Source: DUVY01 sp036562755 (lineage in GTDB: Bacteria; Bacillota; Clostridia; Christensenellales; DUVY01). Taken from it: 31,583 bases of DNA. Location of the stretch: contig DATCJN010000011.1 of the NCBI GenBank assembly GCA_036562755.1, forward strand, positions 1 through 31,583, read 5' to 3'. Position numbers and translations under genes: made by a program. Position 1 is the first letter of the stretch. Every line of letters begins with the position of its first letter. Positions 30,643-31,583 of the stretch are shown piece by piece. The notes below the pieces were generated by a model. That model was not told where the DNA came from and did no database searches. It was given only the letters and a program-made list of their open reading frames with translations.

Positions 30643-31583
30643 TTAATCCATTTTGAAGTTAAGGTTTTTGAGAGGCTTTGCCATATCTACTTTTTTAATT
30701 ATTTCTTCGCGCGGCATATTTTGACCGAACAACAGCGCGCCGTATATATCATACCATAATTCCGATAGCGATAGCTCGCCTTCTCTAATGTCTTCCATTA
30801 CAAAGTCGTAGTTTAAAATCCGGCTGGCTTCTTCATTCCTGCCCAGCCTGTTTAAGCAAAAAGCCTTATAATACCTTATCCTGCCTGTTTTGGATATGGA
30901 GTCAGGCATATCGGCGCAAATATTGAGCCATTCTTCGTATTGCTCAGCCTGGATAAGCGTTTCAGCGCAATCCTTATATAAACTCAAATGTTGGTTTAAC
31001 TTAATCACGGTTTTCATATATTCGGCGGCAATGTAGCTTTCACGGTAGATATTTTTATACAGCATCGCTATGTTTCTTAACGCCCACGCGTTAGGTTTTA
31101 AATCATAAGATTTTTGCCAATATTTTTGAGCTTTTTCAATATTGCCCAAACCGTATTCGATTACGCCTAGGTGGTAATATGAAAACCAGTTATTGCCTTT
31201 GGGATCTTGTAAAGATTTTTCTAACAACTCTTTAAAATATTCCGAGATCGCATAGCCTTTTGGGGCTAAATTTTCGTCTGTTTCTTCCAAGTAGCCGTTT
31301 TTTATTAAGTTTAAAAACGGCTGCTGTTCTTCGGTTATTGAATCCTCGTAAAACTCCAGCGTTTTGCTAACAGGAGGCAGGTTTTGAGCTTTGTTCTCAA
31401 TGTTTTTTAACGCGCCCCAGCAGCCTGAACCGTATTGATAAACCTCCGCCGTTTTGAAATCTTGAAAAGTTATAGCTATCTTTCTTAATTCGGCGTCTAT
31501 TCCTTCGGGGAAACGCTCGCGGAAAAATTCCTTTGCCGCGCCTACCGCTTGTGCGTAATCTTTTGAATGGGCTTTCTTTGCGG
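30643..31583 (-). CDS. C-terminal part of a TPR-repeat protein (DUF5107-like), cut by the window edge
   Basis: The frame is open without a stop from the stop codon at 30643 to the window edge, giving 312 residues with no start inside. The sequence has an N-terminal stretch with YGSGCWGAL and then helical tetratricopeptide-type repeats, for example YYHLGVIEYGLGNIEKAQKYWQKSYDL followed by ALRNIAMLYKNIYRESYIAAEYM and YKAFCLNRLGRNEEASRIL. The shape and the NWFSYYHLGV...W-ALRN pattern recall the C-terminal half of large DUF5107 proteins, which are linked to carbohydrate metabolism. That assignment is from memory of the pattern and is tentative. A TTG at 31288-31290 could be misread as the start, but the coding frame clearly continues upstream. 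Confidence 0.7.
   Translation of the reverse strand, partial: AKKAHSKDYAQAVGAAKEFFRERFPEGIDAELRKIAITFQDFKTAEVYQYGSGCWGALKNIENKAQNLPPVSKTLEFYEDSITEEQQPFLNLIKNGYLEETDENLAPKGYAISEYFKELLEKSLQDPKGNNWFSYYHLGVIEYGLGNIEKAQKYWQKSYDLKPNAWALRNIAMLYKNIYRESYIAAEYMKTVIKLNQHLSLYKDCAETLIQAEQYEEWLNICADMPDSISKTGRIRYYKAFCLNRLGRNEEASRILNYDFVMEDIREGELSLSELWYDIYGALLFGQNMPREEIIKKVDMAKPLKNLNFKMD

Overview
The window looks like a chromosomal segment from an uncultured, A+T-rich member of the Clostridia (Bacillota). The best evidence is a SCIFF precursor peptide with its radical SAM maturase, a near-universal marker of that class. It sits in the usual clostridial neighbourhood: TIGR04086 membrane protein, scfA, scfB, secD, secF, recJ, relA, MBL hydrolase, hemZ. 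The species cannot be named from this sequence. Most genes lie on the minus strand; only rdgB-yfcE, the amidase-like gene and galE are on plus.

Layout. 1-2450 (minus): a GNAT acetyltransferase broken by a one-base frameshift, a sirtuin, a PptA-like tautomerase, a 25-codon remnant of a zinc-ribbon paralogue, and an uncharacterised two-helix membrane protein with a zinc-ribbon tail. 2575-3638 (plus): the overlapping pair rdgB-yfcE. 3786-4679 (minus): eight tRNA genes (Gly-TCC, Arg-TCT, His, Gln, Lys-TTT, Leu-TAG, Gly-GCC, Lys-CTT), all with encoded CCA, one strong promoter and a structured 3' end. 4909-6120: NADP-isocitrate dehydrogenase. 6331-11246 (minus): a tightly overlapping operon tsaE-tsaB-rimI-alpha/beta hydrolase-murF-like-ddl, joining tRNA t6A synthesis and S18 acetylation to D-Ala-D-Ala supply and use. 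The Mur ligase carries a multi-helix membrane region in place of the normal N-terminal substrate domain.

11337-13775: divergent zinc-ribbon/TM2-like and amidase-like genes, galE, and a small two-helix membrane protein. 13956-19209: ppdK, and rpsO-pnp with a probable autoregulatory leader and an intercistronic hairpin. 19262-25839: recJ-relA-MBL hydrolase-hemZ on one promoter; the apt and dtd genes often found in this cluster are missing. 25851-28315: secD-secF with their own promoter and terminator. 28324-30490: scfB, scfA (56 codons) and the TIGR04086 protein. 30643-31583: the 3' part of a TPR protein that runs off the window.

Promoters with -35/-10 boxes 17 bp apart precede the tRNAs, icd, the zinc-ribbon/TM2-like gene, ppdK, rpsO, recJ, secD and scfA. 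The points most worth following are the scfA-scfB hairpin and the seventh cysteine of SCIFF, the membrane-anchored Mur ligase, the zinc-ribbon remnant after the tautomerase, the possible leaderless start of tsaE, the palindrome upstream of icd and the rpsO leader. No mobile element, CRISPR array, rRNA or phage gene was seen.
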